This document shows positions 42,035 to 50,735 of a stretch of DNA of 56,877 bases, piece after piece (the stretch's first letter is position 1; every line of letters begins with the position of its first letter). Location of the stretch: positions 1 through 56,877 of the forward strand of contig JAKPQQ010000273.1 of NCBI GenBank assembly GCA_029557215.1, written 5' to 3'. Below the pieces are notes generated by a model. The model worked only from the letters and a program-made list of their open reading frames with translations, did not search any database and was not told where the DNA came from. This stretch comes from Fibrobacterota bacterium. Its GTDB lineage: Bacteria; Fibrobacterota; Fibrobacteria; UBA5070. Both the position numbers and the translations under genes were made by a program.

Positions 42035-42982
42035 TCAGGCTCCCTTCGCCGCGGGGGCCTTGGCGACGTTGGACGCCTTGCCCCGCCCCTGGGCGGTTTC
42101 TGTCACGATGCGGTACTCGGTCCCTTCCGCGGCGTCGTCGAGCCACTCCTTCTCCTTGCCGGAGATCGAGGCCGCGACCGCGAAGTCGGATCCCGTCTTC
42201 TTCTCGATGTGCAGGGTGGTGGTCTCGGGAGCCGCGCGCCAAGTCAGCTTGACCTTGCCGTCGTCGGTGCGGACCGCGGCGACTCCGAGCGCCGGCGGAA
42301 CCGGAGCGTAGAATCCCTGCGCCTGCGAAACCGCCCCCTTGGCTCCGGGATGCCCCTTGCTTTCGAAGATGCCGCCGGTCGCGTCGCGCTTGGGCTCCTT
42401 GGAAAGGCTCTTGGCGCGGTCGCGGCACCAGGCCACGATCTTGTCGAAGCGTTCGGCCGTGAGCGCCACGCCCGCGGGCATGGCGAGCTTGCCGTCGACG
42501 ACATCGGTCGCGAAGTCGTCGTTCACCTGCATCACGGGGCCGTTCCCGCAAGCGCCCAGGCATTCGACCCGCAGGAGCGTGAAGAGGTCGTCGGAAGTGG
42601 TGCCGCCGTGGCTGGAAATCCCCAGCGTGCGTTCGGCGTGGGCGATGATGTCCTCGGCGCCCAGCACGTGGCACGACACGTTCTGGCAGATCTGCAGGAA
42701 GAACCGTCCGGTGGGCTCCTTCTTGTACATCGTGTAGAACGTGCTCACGCCGTAGGCGTGGACGGGGCTCACGGAGCACTTGGCCGCGGCCCACTTGATG
42801 GCTTCCTGCGGAAGCCATCCCAGCGTCTCCTGGGCGAGCCAAAGCACCTGGAGCAGGGCCGAGCGCGGCACGGGATAGCGGCGGATGAGCTCTTCGACGC
42901 GCGAAAGGACCGACGGGACCTCCAGCTTCGGAAGGATCTCCTCGGCCTTGGGCTGGTCGACATGTTTGTGGCAGTGACCCAT
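42035..42982 (-). CDS. nuoE: NADH-quinone oxidoreductase subunit E with C-terminal FnIII-like domain
   Basis: 315 residues, almost twice the usual 160-180. Residues 1-190 are a normal thioredoxin-fold NuoE; Cys99 and Cys104 (CQNVSC) with Cys141 and Cys145 (CLGAC) bind the 2Fe-2S cluster N1a. Residues 191-226 form a charged linker. Residues about 227-308 read PPALGVAAVRTDDGKVKLTW, then a WLDDAAEGTEYRIVTET segment and an Ala/Pro-rich end, which is the strand order of a fibronectin type III domain. Such domains are usually extracellular, so its presence on a cytoplasmic peripheral subunit is odd. ATG at 42982 has GAGGGG upstream. No stop or frame slip separates the two parts. Confidence 0.9.
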   Translation of the reverse strand: MGHCHKHVDQPKAEEILPKLEVPSVLSRVEELIRRYPVPRSALLQVLWLAQETLGWLPQEAIKWAAAKCSVSPVHAYGVSTFYTMYKKEPTGRFFLQICQNVSCHVLGAEDIIAHAERTLGISSHGGTTSDDLFTLLRVECLGACGNGPVMQVNDDFATDVVDGKLAMPAGVALTAERFDKIVAWCRDRAKSLSKEPKRDATGGIFESKGHPGAKGAVSQAQGFYAPVPPALGVAAVRTDDGKVKLTWRAAPETTTLHIEKKTGSDFAVAASISGKEKEWLDDAAEGTEYRIVTETAQGRGKASNVAKAPAAKGA

Positions 42983-42990
42983 GGTTCCCC

Positions 42991-44184
42991 TCAGCGGTCC
43001 AATTCGCCGGCGATGATGTTGATGCTCGAAAGGCACGCGATGGAATCGGCGACCATGCCACCTTCGATGAGGTCGGCATAGGCGGCGAACTGCGTGAAGC
43101 AGGGCGGCCGCACCTTGATCTTCCAGGGCTTGCCCGTGCCGTCGGACACGACGAAGAATCCCAGTTCCCCGTTGGCAGCCTCGGTGCCGGAATAGAATTC
43201 GCCGGCGGGAGGACGCACGCCTTCGAAGACCAGCTTGAAGTGGTTGATCAAGGCTTCCATGTCGTGGTAGGCCTTGTCGTGGCCCGGCAGGATCAAGCGG
43301 GGATCGGAGGTGTTCACCCTGCCCGGACGCAGGCGCTTGAGCGCCTGGCGGCAGATGGAAAGCGACTCCTTCATCTCGTACATGCGCACGAGCAGACGAT
43401 CGTAGGTGTCGCCCGTGGTGCCCACCACGGTCTGGAAATCGTAGGTATCGTACCCGAGGTAGGGATCGTCCTTGCGCAGGTCGCGATCGACGCCGGTGGC
43501 GCGAAGGCACGGGCCCGTCCAACCCCAGGCGACGGCCGCGTCGGGAGTCATGGGGCACACGCCGCGCGTGCGCTCGATGAAGATGCGGTTGTGTTCCAGC
43601 AGCTTGAACGCGTCGTCCAGGCCCGCCTCGATGCTCACGAGCACGTTGGCGACGTCGGTCTCGAAGCCTTCGTAGGTGTCGCGGTACAGACCGCCGATGC
43701 GCGAGAACGTGTTGGTCAGGCGCGCGCCGGAAAGCTTTTCCCAGATCCCGTAGACCTCTTCGCGAGGGTTGAACAGGTACCAGTAGTTGGTGAGCGCGCC
43801 GAGGTCCACCGCGGCGGCCGCGACGCAAACCAGGTGGTCGATCAGGCGCGACAGCTCCGACAGGAGCACCCGCAGGGTCTGGCAACGCTCGGGGACCTCG
43901 ATTTCGAACATCTGTTCGGCCGCCAGGCAGAATCCGATGTTGTTCAGGATGGCCGAGCAGTAGTTCAGGCGGTCGGTGTAGGGCAACACCTGCTGGTAGG
44001 TGCCCTGTTCGACCATCTTCTCGAAGCCGCGGTGCAGGTAGCCGATCTCCTGGGCGGCGGCGGCGACGGTCTCGCCGTCGAGCGCCACGAACGCGCGCAG
44101 CGCTCCGTGGGTGGCCGGATGCGACGGCCCGATGTTGACGGTGAGAAGGTCGATCTTCTCGCCCGAGGGGGTGATGACCTTCAC
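42991..44184 (-). CDS. nuoD: NADH-quinone oxidoreductase subunit D
   Basis: 397 residues, normal. The quinone-pocket loop NIGPSHPATHGALR, RLNYCSAILNNIGF, and the C-terminal SINIIAGELDR (the common form is VDIVMGEIDR) identify it; it is derived from the large subunit of nickel-iron hydrogenase and forms the quinone site with NuoB. The start is GTG at 44184, overlapping the nuoC stop as GTGA, with GGGAGAG upstream. Confidence 0.96.
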   Translation of the reverse strand: MKVITPSGEKIDLLTVNIGPSHPATHGALRAFVALDGETVAAAAQEIGYLHRGFEKMVEQGTYQQVLPYTDRLNYCSAILNNIGFCLAAEQMFEIEVPERCQTLRVLLSELSRLIDHLVCVAAAAVDLGALTNYWYLFNPREEVYGIWEKLSGARLTNTFSRIGGLYRDTYEGFETDVANVLVSIEAGLDDAFKLLEHNRIFIERTRGVCPMTPDAAVAWGWTGPCLRATGVDRDLRKDDPYLGYDTYDFQTVVGTTGDTYDRLLVRMYEMKESLSICRQALKRLRPGRVNTSDPRLILPGHDKAYHDMEALINHFKLVFEGVRPPAGEFYSGTEAANGELGFFVVSDGTGKPWKIKVRPPCFTQFAAYADLIEGGMVADSIACLSSINIIAGELDR

Positions 44185-44879
44185 GACGCTCTCCCCACGT
44201 TGTTGATCTGGATCTTGGCCGGCTTGCCCAGAAGCTGTGTTTCTTCGATCGACGGCGAATTGAACAGGGGGCTTTCCAGGATCTCGAAACCCTTGGCCTT
44301 GAGGCGGGCTTCGAGCTGGTCCAGCATGGGATCGTTGGTGGATAGCCACTGCCGCTTGCGCGCCGGATAATCCTTGCGCAGCGGGTGCCCCACGAACTCG
44401 ACGTGGTTCAACAGCCGCTTGAGGTTGGGGTGGCCATCGAACACGATGCCGTACTGGTCCCAGGTCTCGCGTTCCTGCCAGTCGGCGATCTTCCAGAGGT
44501 CGTGCACCGACGGGACCGAGGGGGATTCCTCCTCCACCCACACCTTCACGCGCAGGCGACGTCCCGACAATTTCTGGCTACGCAGGTTGTAGACCACGGC
44601 GAAGCGCGCCTGGTCGTGGCCGGGGTAGCCCAGGTAGTCGATCGCGGTGATGTCCAGCAGGGTGTCGCAGAGCGAATCGCGGTCGTCGCGCAAGAACTGC
44701 AGGACGGCGCGCAGCTTGTCGGCGGCGACGACGGCGGTGAACCCCCAACGATCGCGAGGGTCCATGGTCGCGCCGAACCGTTCCGACAGCGCCTGGAACG
44801 CGCGTGTCTGGAATTCCTTGGCCTGCTCGGGGGTGGACGGGGCGAGAGCCTCGCCGAGAGCGGTCGGGTGCTGAGTCAT
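44181..44879 (-). CDS. nuoC: NADH-quinone oxidoreductase subunit C
   Basis: 232 residues. ITAIDYLGYPGHDQARFAVV followed by WQERETWDQYGIVFDGHPNL and the end LRKDYPARKR is the NuoC (30-kDa) signature, a connecting subunit beside NuoD. NuoC and NuoD are separate here, not fused as in E. coli. A C-terminal extension of about 55 residues after RKDYP is longer than usual. ATG at 44879 overlaps the nuoB stop. Confidence 0.95.
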   Translation of the reverse strand: MTQHPTALGEALAPSTPEQAKEFQTRAFQALSERFGATMDPRDRWGFTAVVAADKLRAVLQFLRDDRDSLCDTLLDITAIDYLGYPGHDQARFAVVYNLRSQKLSGRRLRVKVWVEEESPSVPSVHDLWKIADWQERETWDQYGIVFDGHPNLKRLLNHVEFVGHPLRKDYPARKRQWLSTNDPMLDQLEARLKAKGFEILESPLFNSPSIEETQLLGKPAKIQINNVGRAS

Positions 44880-45454
44880 CCGATGTGGATCCTCTCGTGC
44901 GTGCGGTTGGCACGGTCGCGCATGTAGGATGCGTCCTGGATCTTGTCCTGCAGTTGCAGGATGGCGTCGATGAAGGCTTCGGGACGCGGTGGGCATCCGG
45001 CGATGTACACGTCGACGGGGATGACCTCGTCGATGCCGGGCAAGGTGCAATAGCAGTCGTAGAAGCCGCCCGTGCTGGCACATGCGCCAACGGAAAGCAC
45101 CCAGCGGGGTTCGGCCATCTGCTCCCAGATGCGACGCAGGATGGGCGCCTGCTTGTAGGTGATGGTCCCGGCCACGACCATGAGGTCGGAGTGGCGCGGC
45201 GAGAACCGGATGAATTCGGCGCCGAACCGCGAGATGTCGAACTTGGATCCGGCGAGCGCCATGAACTCGATGGCGCAGCAAGCCGTGCCGTACGTGAAGG
45301 GCCACAAGGAGTTCTTGCGTCCCCACCCGACGAGCGCGTCGACCGAAGTGGTGAGGATGCTCTGGTTGAGACCGGCATCCTGGTGCAGCGCCCCCACCGG
45401 AGGCTGCGCCATCCCGTTGGTTCCTGCCGCTGGCGAAATCGTCTCCGCTGCCAT
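44876..45454 (-). CDS. nuoB: NADH-quinone oxidoreductase subunit B
   Basis: 192 residues. Cys59, Cys60 (TYGTACCAIE), Cys125 (VGACAS) and Cys154 (IAGCPPRPEA) bind 4Fe-4S cluster N2, the last before quinone. About 30 residues precede the core. It is the first gene of the operon: nuoA, which normally comes immediately before it, is absent, and the next upstream gene on this strand is a histidine kinase ending 205 bases away. That gap should hold the operon promoter, but I cannot pick a convincing one. Confidence 0.96.
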   Translation of the reverse strand: MAAETISPAAGTNGMAQPPVGALHQDAGLNQSILTTSVDALVGWGRKNSLWPFTYGTACCAIEFMALAGSKFDISRFGAEFIRFSPRHSDLMVVAGTITYKQAPILRRIWEQMAEPRWVLSVGACASTGGFYDCYCTLPGIDEVIPVDVYIAGCPPRPEAFIDAILQLQDKIQDASYMRDRANRTHERIHIG

Positions 45455-45659
45455 GGTGGAGGGTTTCCTTTCGATGATCGGGAAAAATAGCAACGCTTTC
45501 CTCCCCCGATCTAAGGATATGGATGTCCTTTTCTGTCCGGTAGATCGCCCACCTTCGACAACCCGAGCGCGGCGGCGTCGTTTCGACACGTTCCGGCAAA
45601 AACGGATCGGGCATTCGACGACGTTCCTGGCCGCCATCGAAATCCCGCCCCGCCGCGAA

Positions 45660-48449
45660 TCAGTCCGGCGTCGCGAAGACCTTGAGAAGCATCGAGCGCA
45701 GGTCGGCGAGCCCGATCGGCTTGGCCAGGAACCCGTCCATGCCGGCGTCCAGGCAGCGTTCCCGCTCCTCTCCCAGCGCGCTGGCCGTGAGCGCCCAGAT
45801 CCGGCCCTGGTAACCGGCGTTTCGCAGGGCCTTGGACGCCTCGAGTCCGTCCATTCGCGGCATGTGGACGTCCATGAGGACCATGTCCGGACGTTCGCGC
45901 ATCGCGACCTCGACCGCGGCCTCGCCGTCCTCGACAAGAATCGTCTTGCACCCGAGCTTGCGCAGGAACCCGACGGTCACCTTCTGGTTGACGAGGTTGT
46001 CTTCGGCCACCAGCACCCTCAATCCGATCGGGCGATCGCCCGTCTGGCCGTGGGACGAATCGGCCACAGAGGATCCCGGTTCGTCGGTCTCGAAGAGCGG
46101 CGTCCGGAACACGAACACGCTGCCCTCGCCCGGTTCCGACCTCGCGAGGAACAGGTCGCCGCCCATCAGCCGCGCGAGGCTCCTGGAGATGGAAAGCCCG
46201 AGCCCGGTCCCGCCGAACCTGCGCGTGGTGGATTCGTCGGCCTGCGAGAACACCTGCCAGATCCTGTCTCGCGATTCGGGCGCGACGCCGGTGCCCGTGT
46301 CCTCGACCTCGACGACCAGCGTCGGCGAAGGGGATTCCGACCTCCCGGCGCGCAGCGCGACTTCGCCGCGGCTCGTGAACTTGAGCGCGTTCGACACGAT
46401 GTTCGACAATATTTGCCGCACCCTGGCCGAGTCGCCCATCATTCCCGGCGGGGGCGGCGAGGTCCAGCGGCAGGAAAGGACCAGCCCCTTGGCGCGTGCC
46501 AGGGGCTCGAACAGCGCCACGACCTCGTCCAGGAGGTCCCTGGGGGAGAACGGCGCGAATTCCAGGGTCACCCGTTCGGCCTCGATCTTGGAAAGATCCA
46601 GGATGTCGCCCACGAGATTGCGCAGGCTTTCGGCGCTGGTCTTGAGATGCGCGACGAGCTCCTTCTCCTGGAAATCCAGCTGGGAAGTCGAAAGAAGATC
46701 GGCCATCCCGAGCACCCCGTTGAGGGGGGTGCGGATCTCGTGGCTCATGTTCGCCAGGAACCGGCTCTTGGCCAGACTCGCCTCCTTGGCCTGTTCGGCC
46801 ATTTCCCGCTGTTCGCGCAAGGTCTGCCCCAGGCGATCCAGCATGGAATCCATGGCGCGTCCAAGGCGCCCCATCTCGTCGGTGCCCGAAACCCCCGTGC
46901 GCACGGACAGATCGCCGTTTTCCACTTCCGACGCCACGGTGGTCAGTTTTTCCAGCGGACGCGCCAGGCTCCTGGCCTTGAGGAAGATCATCCAGGCGGT
47001 GGCGATCGCGCCGAGCAGGAACAGCGCGATGATGCCCGCACCTGCGAACTGGGCCTCGGCCAGATGGTTCTTCATGGGCGACACCACCACGAGCGTCCTG
47101 CGGGAACCTCCGGGAAGCCGCGCCCAGGTGACAAGATCCGGCAACAGCGCGTCGCCCGGCAGCCCGATCGCGGTCCCGGTCTCCTCCGACCGGATCCTGC
47201 CCATTTCGCGGTCGATCAGGAACCCGAAGGATTCGGGGAGCGCGGGAACGGCGTCGTCGACCAGGATCCATCGGGCTTCGCGTTCGAGCCGGGGACCGCC
47301 CCCCGTCCGTTCGCTCCATAGCGAGGCGGGCGATTGCGCCATCCGCATCGTTTCCATGAGGGCCGAACGCGACGCGGCCTTCTGGAACGCAACGCTCAGG
47401 ATCAGGCAGACCACCACCATGGCCACCAGCTGGAACCCGAGCGTCACCGGCAGCAGCGAGGCCAGCAGGGCGCTGCGAAGGTTCGAGACCAGACGTTTTT
47501 CCGCGATCCGCTGGCGCGCGACCACCAGCACCACCAGGACGCACAGGACCGCGAGAAGATCCCACGAGGCTTCGCCCCCTCCCAAAAGCAGGATCCAGGC
47601 GTAGGCGAAGCTCGGCAGGGCCACCCACGCCAACGGCACCAGGGATTCGCGCAAGGCCAGCCAACCGGCCGAAGGCGCCTTCCCGAGCGCGGAACGGTTC
47701 CGCCCCAGCGCGTTGCCGGCCAGGAGCATCGCCAAACCGAATCCCAGATTCGTGAAGTGAAGGAGATGCCGTTCCAGGCCATGTTCGCGCCAATAGCCGA
47801 ACTCGACGAACACGCTGCCGGCCAGGAGCGAAACGATGCCGACGGCGGCCCACCTGTACCCGACATCCAATTCCTTGCGGGAAGGGCCCCGGACCAGCAG
47901 ATCGATGGCCATCTGCAAGATCACGAACTCCAGCATCGGATACAGGAGGGTCAGCGCCAGACGCGGACCCGACCACTCCGCCCAGCCTCCGATGTTCGGC
48001 GTGAGCACAAGATGCCAGAAAACGCCCCCCGACGACAGCGCGGCGATGGCCTGGTCGATCAGCATCACTTTGCGGGCTCCGGGTTCTGCCGGACCTGTTG
48101 GCAGACGCGCCATTCCCACGACCCCGACCACGGCGGCGAAAACGAAGAACACGTCGGCGGGAGGATAGGTCCGCGCCAGGTTCCCGGCTCCCAGATCGAC
48201 CAGATGCACCCCGATCCCGATCGCCCACGCCGCGGTGCTGAGGGAAAGGAGTCGCAAGGCCCCACGTTCCTTGTCGGGAAGCCCCCGGCGGTTGCGCCAG
48301 ATCAGGACGCTCCCGGCCAGGCCCGCCGCGGAACACAGGCTGCGGAACACGACTTCGAGCAGGAGCGCGCCGGACGCGACCGCCGCGGCGATCCCCACGC
48401 ACAGCGCCACCAGCGCCAACCAAAGGATCGGGTCCTTGCGTAAAGTCAT
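45660..48449 (-). CDS. Hybrid sensor histidine kinase/response regulator
   Basis: 929 residues. The first 320 residues hold about eight membrane helices of unknown sensing type; a further helix pair (about 330-355 and 466-488) frames a periplasmic loop, then HAMP (about 489-540), HisKA with FLANMSHEIRTPLNG (His570), an ATPase domain (NIVSNALKF, DTGTGVA, GGTGLGLSI) and a receiver with VLMDVHMP (Asp860). Input signal and partner are unknown. The start at 48449 (MTLRKDPILWLAL) puts the first helix at the N-terminus; ATG at 48491 is also in frame. It lies between the CE15 esterase and nuoB on the same strand, without a recognised partner regulator nearby. Confidence 0.9.
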   Translation of the reverse strand: MTLRKDPILWLALVALCVGIAAAVASGALLLEVVFRSLCSAAGLAGSVLIWRNRRGLPDKERGALRLLSLSTAAWAIGIGVHLVDLGAGNLARTYPPADVFFVFAAVVGVVGMARLPTGPAEPGARKVMLIDQAIAALSSGGVFWHLVLTPNIGGWAEWSGPRLALTLLYPMLEFVILQMAIDLLVRGPSRKELDVGYRWAAVGIVSLLAGSVFVEFGYWREHGLERHLLHFTNLGFGLAMLLAGNALGRNRSALGKAPSAGWLALRESLVPLAWVALPSFAYAWILLLGGGEASWDLLAVLCVLVVLVVARQRIAEKRLVSNLRSALLASLLPVTLGFQLVAMVVVCLILSVAFQKAASRSALMETMRMAQSPASLWSERTGGGPRLEREARWILVDDAVPALPESFGFLIDREMGRIRSEETGTAIGLPGDALLPDLVTWARLPGGSRRTLVVVSPMKNHLAEAQFAGAGIIALFLLGAIATAWMIFLKARSLARPLEKLTTVASEVENGDLSVRTGVSGTDEMGRLGRAMDSMLDRLGQTLREQREMAEQAKEASLAKSRFLANMSHEIRTPLNGVLGMADLLSTSQLDFQEKELVAHLKTSAESLRNLVGDILDLSKIEAERVTLEFAPFSPRDLLDEVVALFEPLARAKGLVLSCRWTSPPPPGMMGDSARVRQILSNIVSNALKFTSRGEVALRAGRSESPSPTLVVEVEDTGTGVAPESRDRIWQVFSQADESTTRRFGGTGLGLSISRSLARLMGGDLFLARSEPGEGSVFVFRTPLFETDEPGSSVADSSHGQTGDRPIGLRVLVAEDNLVNQKVTVGFLRKLGCKTILVEDGEAAVEVAMRERPDMVLMDVHMPRMDGLEASKALRNAGYQGRIWALTASALGEERERCLDAGMDGFLAKPIGLADLRSMLLKVFATPD

Positions 48450-48600
48450 GTGTCGGCTTCCAGTGTAGTACTCCGAGGAACGCTCCTGCATACCTCCCCG
48501 ACGATCCGACCTGCAAGGACCACTCACGAATTCCCGCCTGCCCCTTTTTTGCATGGACGCCAAACGAAAAGCTCCACCCCCGAACTCGATGCGGAAGTGG

Positions 48601-48646
48601 AGCTGAACTCGAAGAGAGCGACCGCTCTGGTGCGGTCGTCTCAGCT
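48601..48646 (-). terminator. Hairpin after the CE15 esterase gene
   Basis: AGCTGA and TCAGCT form the base and CGACCGC/GCGGTCG the top of an imperfect stem, beginning just after the stop codon at 48652. The following T-run is weak, so it may not terminate fully. Confidence 0.5.
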
Positions 48647-48651
48647 TGACC

Positions 48652-50448
48652 TCATTTGAGCGTCGGGGTGGTCCAGTTGATCCACTTCGCGCGATCGAAC
48701 TTGTAGTCCGAAGGCGCTTCCATCTTGGCGGGCTCGCCCGTTCCGTCCAGGAGGAACTTCTGCATGTAGCTCTTGACCCAGTGGTCCTGCGAAGTCGGCT
48801 GGGCGCAATGGGTGTGGCCCCCCACCGAAGAGTAGGTGATGGATTCGGTCGCACCGAGGGCGGTGAAGATCTCCTTGGCGGCCATCGAGGATCCGTAGCC
48901 CACCTGCGGTCCCAGCCAGGCGATCGAATTGTCCAGGACCAGCAGTCCGTTGGGTGCGATCATCCCGATCATCTGGTGGTGGTCCACGGGGAGCTTGTTG
49001 ATGGACGACCCGAAGTTCTGCCAGAAGTCCTGCCGAGTCCAGTACTGCTCGTCGTAGGTGCTCTTGATGGGTTGCGCATCGGAGAAGGCCGGGATGATCC
49101 GCCAGGAAGCGACGCCGCCGGAGCCGGATTCCTGGGGGATGACCAGCTTCACGCGACGGTCGAACGAACCCGCGATGGTCGACGACTTGCCCCAGCGCGA
49201 ACAACCGGTGACCGCGAGCCGCTTGGGATCGATCCCCGCCGCCGGCGTGACCATCAGCGCATCGATGATCCGGGAAAGTCCCCAGGCGTGCGCCATCAGT
49301 TCGGATGCCGAGTGGTTGCTTCCGTAGAGATCGTAGAACAGACCCTTCCCGCGCCCGCTTCCTTCCGAGGCGATGGTGGTGATGGGATAGCTGATCTTGG
49401 CCACCGGCAGGCTGTTGAACCCGCCGATGCTGCCTCCATCCCATCCGATCACGGCCGCGAACGGAGCCGTTCCGGAAGACGGCTTGGTGATCGTGACGGA
49501 AAAGCTGATCGACTTGCCTTTGTCCGTGACCTTCACGGTCAGTTTGTTTCCGCTGAACGAACCTTCCACCTTTTCCGGATTGCGGGGCTTTTCGCCGTGG
49601 ATGTATTTCTCGAGCATGGCCGCGACGATCTCGCGATGGCATTTCCACTGCGCCTTGGTCGTGACGGCCGTGCCGTCCAGCATCTTGAACGGATCGGGCA
49701 GGAACGCGTTGTTCGTCAAGGCCGACACGGCGGGCAGGGTGGGGATCGTGCACTCCGAACGGTAGTCTTCCACGAAGTCGGTCTTCTTGGTGGTGGTGTC
49801 GCGCAGGACCACGGCCAGACCGTTGGAAATGTCGCTGGTCAGCGCCAACGTGGTGTCGGCATACCCGGCCTTCTTGAAAACCAAGGTCGGGTACGGAGCC
49901 GCCATGGAACGCGCGGCGATCGCGGGAATCGAGTTCCAACCCGCCGCATTTCCCAGAGGCACCACCTGGGAATGCACCTCCGATCCCAGACGGACCATCA
50001 GGATCGCCCCCAGATCGCGACCGCGCGCGGGAACCCGTGCACGTGCCGCTCCCTGCACCAAGGCGGCGTGTTCGTTCCAAAGAACGGATCCCGATGCATC
50101 CAGAAGCGAGACTTCCAGAATGCCTTCGCCAGGATATCCGATCATCAGGACATCACCGGAGCGCTGGATGGAAAACTTCGAGGAGCGGATGAACGAGCCC
50201 ACGCTCGCGGACGATTCCAGCTTGAATTCGCCCTTGTCGTTGGTCGTGGTCTTGTAGGTGCTCGAATCCTTGACGGTCACTTCCACGACGGGAAGCACGG
50301 TGCCGCTGGTGCTCTTGACGACTCCCGCCGCGCTCCAGGCGCCCCAGGCTTGCGCACTACCCAGAACAAGGAGCGAGACGATCGCGAGCGACGATCGGTG
50401 GATCGGCAGGAATCGACCAGGGTGCGGCGAACGACGAGTCATGGGCAT
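48652..50448 (-). CDS. Secreted CE15 glucuronoyl esterase
   Basis: 598 residues. CE15 enzymes cut ester bonds between lignin alcohols and the 4-O-methylglucuronic acid side chains of xylan. A signal peptide (residues 1-36) is followed by a carboxypeptidase-regulatory-like sandwich (about 40-115; VEVTVKDSSTYKTTTNDKGE) and the catalytic domain. Ser417 lies in VTGCSRWGKSS, Glu440 in IPQESGSGG and His545/His547 in SVGGHTHC, the CE15 triad region. ATG at 50448 has AAGGA eight bases upstream. Carbohydrate-degrading accessory genes are not seen next to it; a possible operator region lies upstream at 50554-50576. It supports a plant-biomass lifestyle. Confidence 0.9.
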   Translation of the reverse strand: MPMTRRSPHPGRFLPIHRSSLAIVSLLVLGSAQAWGAWSAAGVVKSTSGTVLPVVEVTVKDSSTYKTTTNDKGEFKLESSASVGSFIRSSKFSIQRSGDVLMIGYPGEGILEVSLLDASGSVLWNEHAALVQGAARARVPARGRDLGAILMVRLGSEVHSQVVPLGNAAGWNSIPAIAARSMAAPYPTLVFKKAGYADTTLALTSDISNGLAVVLRDTTTKKTDFVEDYRSECTIPTLPAVSALTNNAFLPDPFKMLDGTAVTTKAQWKCHREIVAAMLEKYIHGEKPRNPEKVEGSFSGNKLTVKVTDKGKSISFSVTITKPSSGTAPFAAVIGWDGGSIGGFNSLPVAKISYPITTIASEGSGRGKGLFYDLYGSNHSASELMAHAWGLSRIIDALMVTPAAGIDPKRLAVTGCSRWGKSSTIAGSFDRRVKLVIPQESGSGGVASWRIIPAFSDAQPIKSTYDEQYWTRQDFWQNFGSSINKLPVDHHQMIGMIAPNGLLVLDNSIAWLGPQVGYGSSMAAKEIFTALGATESITYSSVGGHTHCAQPTSQDHWVKSYMQKFLLDGTGEPAKMEAPSDYKFDRAKWINWTTPTLK

Positions 50449-50553
50449 GGCTTGATCCTTCTGACGGGTGAGGCAATGGAACGGAACCGGCCGCGGAGAG
50501 TGGTTTCCGCTGTCGTGCATCGGGCCAGGGGGGTGAACACCTTCGCCGATCAC

Positions 50554-50576
50554 GGAACCCGGTTTCCGGAATTCCG
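50554..50576. promoter_or_regulatory. Overlapping dyads upstream of the CE15 gene
   Basis: The 10-base palindrome CGGAATTCCG at 50567-50576 adjoins the imperfect dyad GGAACCCGGTTTCC ending at 50568. They lie about 110 bases before the CE15 start and could be a repressor or activator site. No matching regulator is in the window. Confidence 0.3.
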
Positions 50577-50676
50577 AATTTCTCACTTAGGTTACGCGAC
50601 GATTCCAAGCCACACACGAACTTCACACCCGCGGCTGTTGCAAAAAACGCAACACCTCGAACCGCCTTGCCTCAAA

Positions 50677-50716
50677 GGTGCGACGCGATCCATCCAGGTT
50701 CCAGACGGATCGCACC
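50677..50716 (-). terminator. Possible weak terminator of the DinB gene
   Basis: On the minus strand GGTGCGATCC and a bulged GGATCG-CGTCGCACC pair and are followed by TTTGAGG, 20 bases after the stop. Confidence 0.3.
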
Positions 50717-50735
50717 TTGTCCAGTGGGGCCGGGA

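Noticed and set aside
45515..45528. Imperfect dyad GGATATGGATGTCC in the nuo upstream region
   Set aside because: Short, with a mismatch, and no clear promoter next to it; not strong enough to call an operator.
45159..47604. Long open frames on the plus strand across the histidine kinase and nuoB
   Set aside because: Their composition (Arg, Gln, Glu, His, Pro) and lack of motifs mark them as antisense shadows of well-conserved minus-strand genes.
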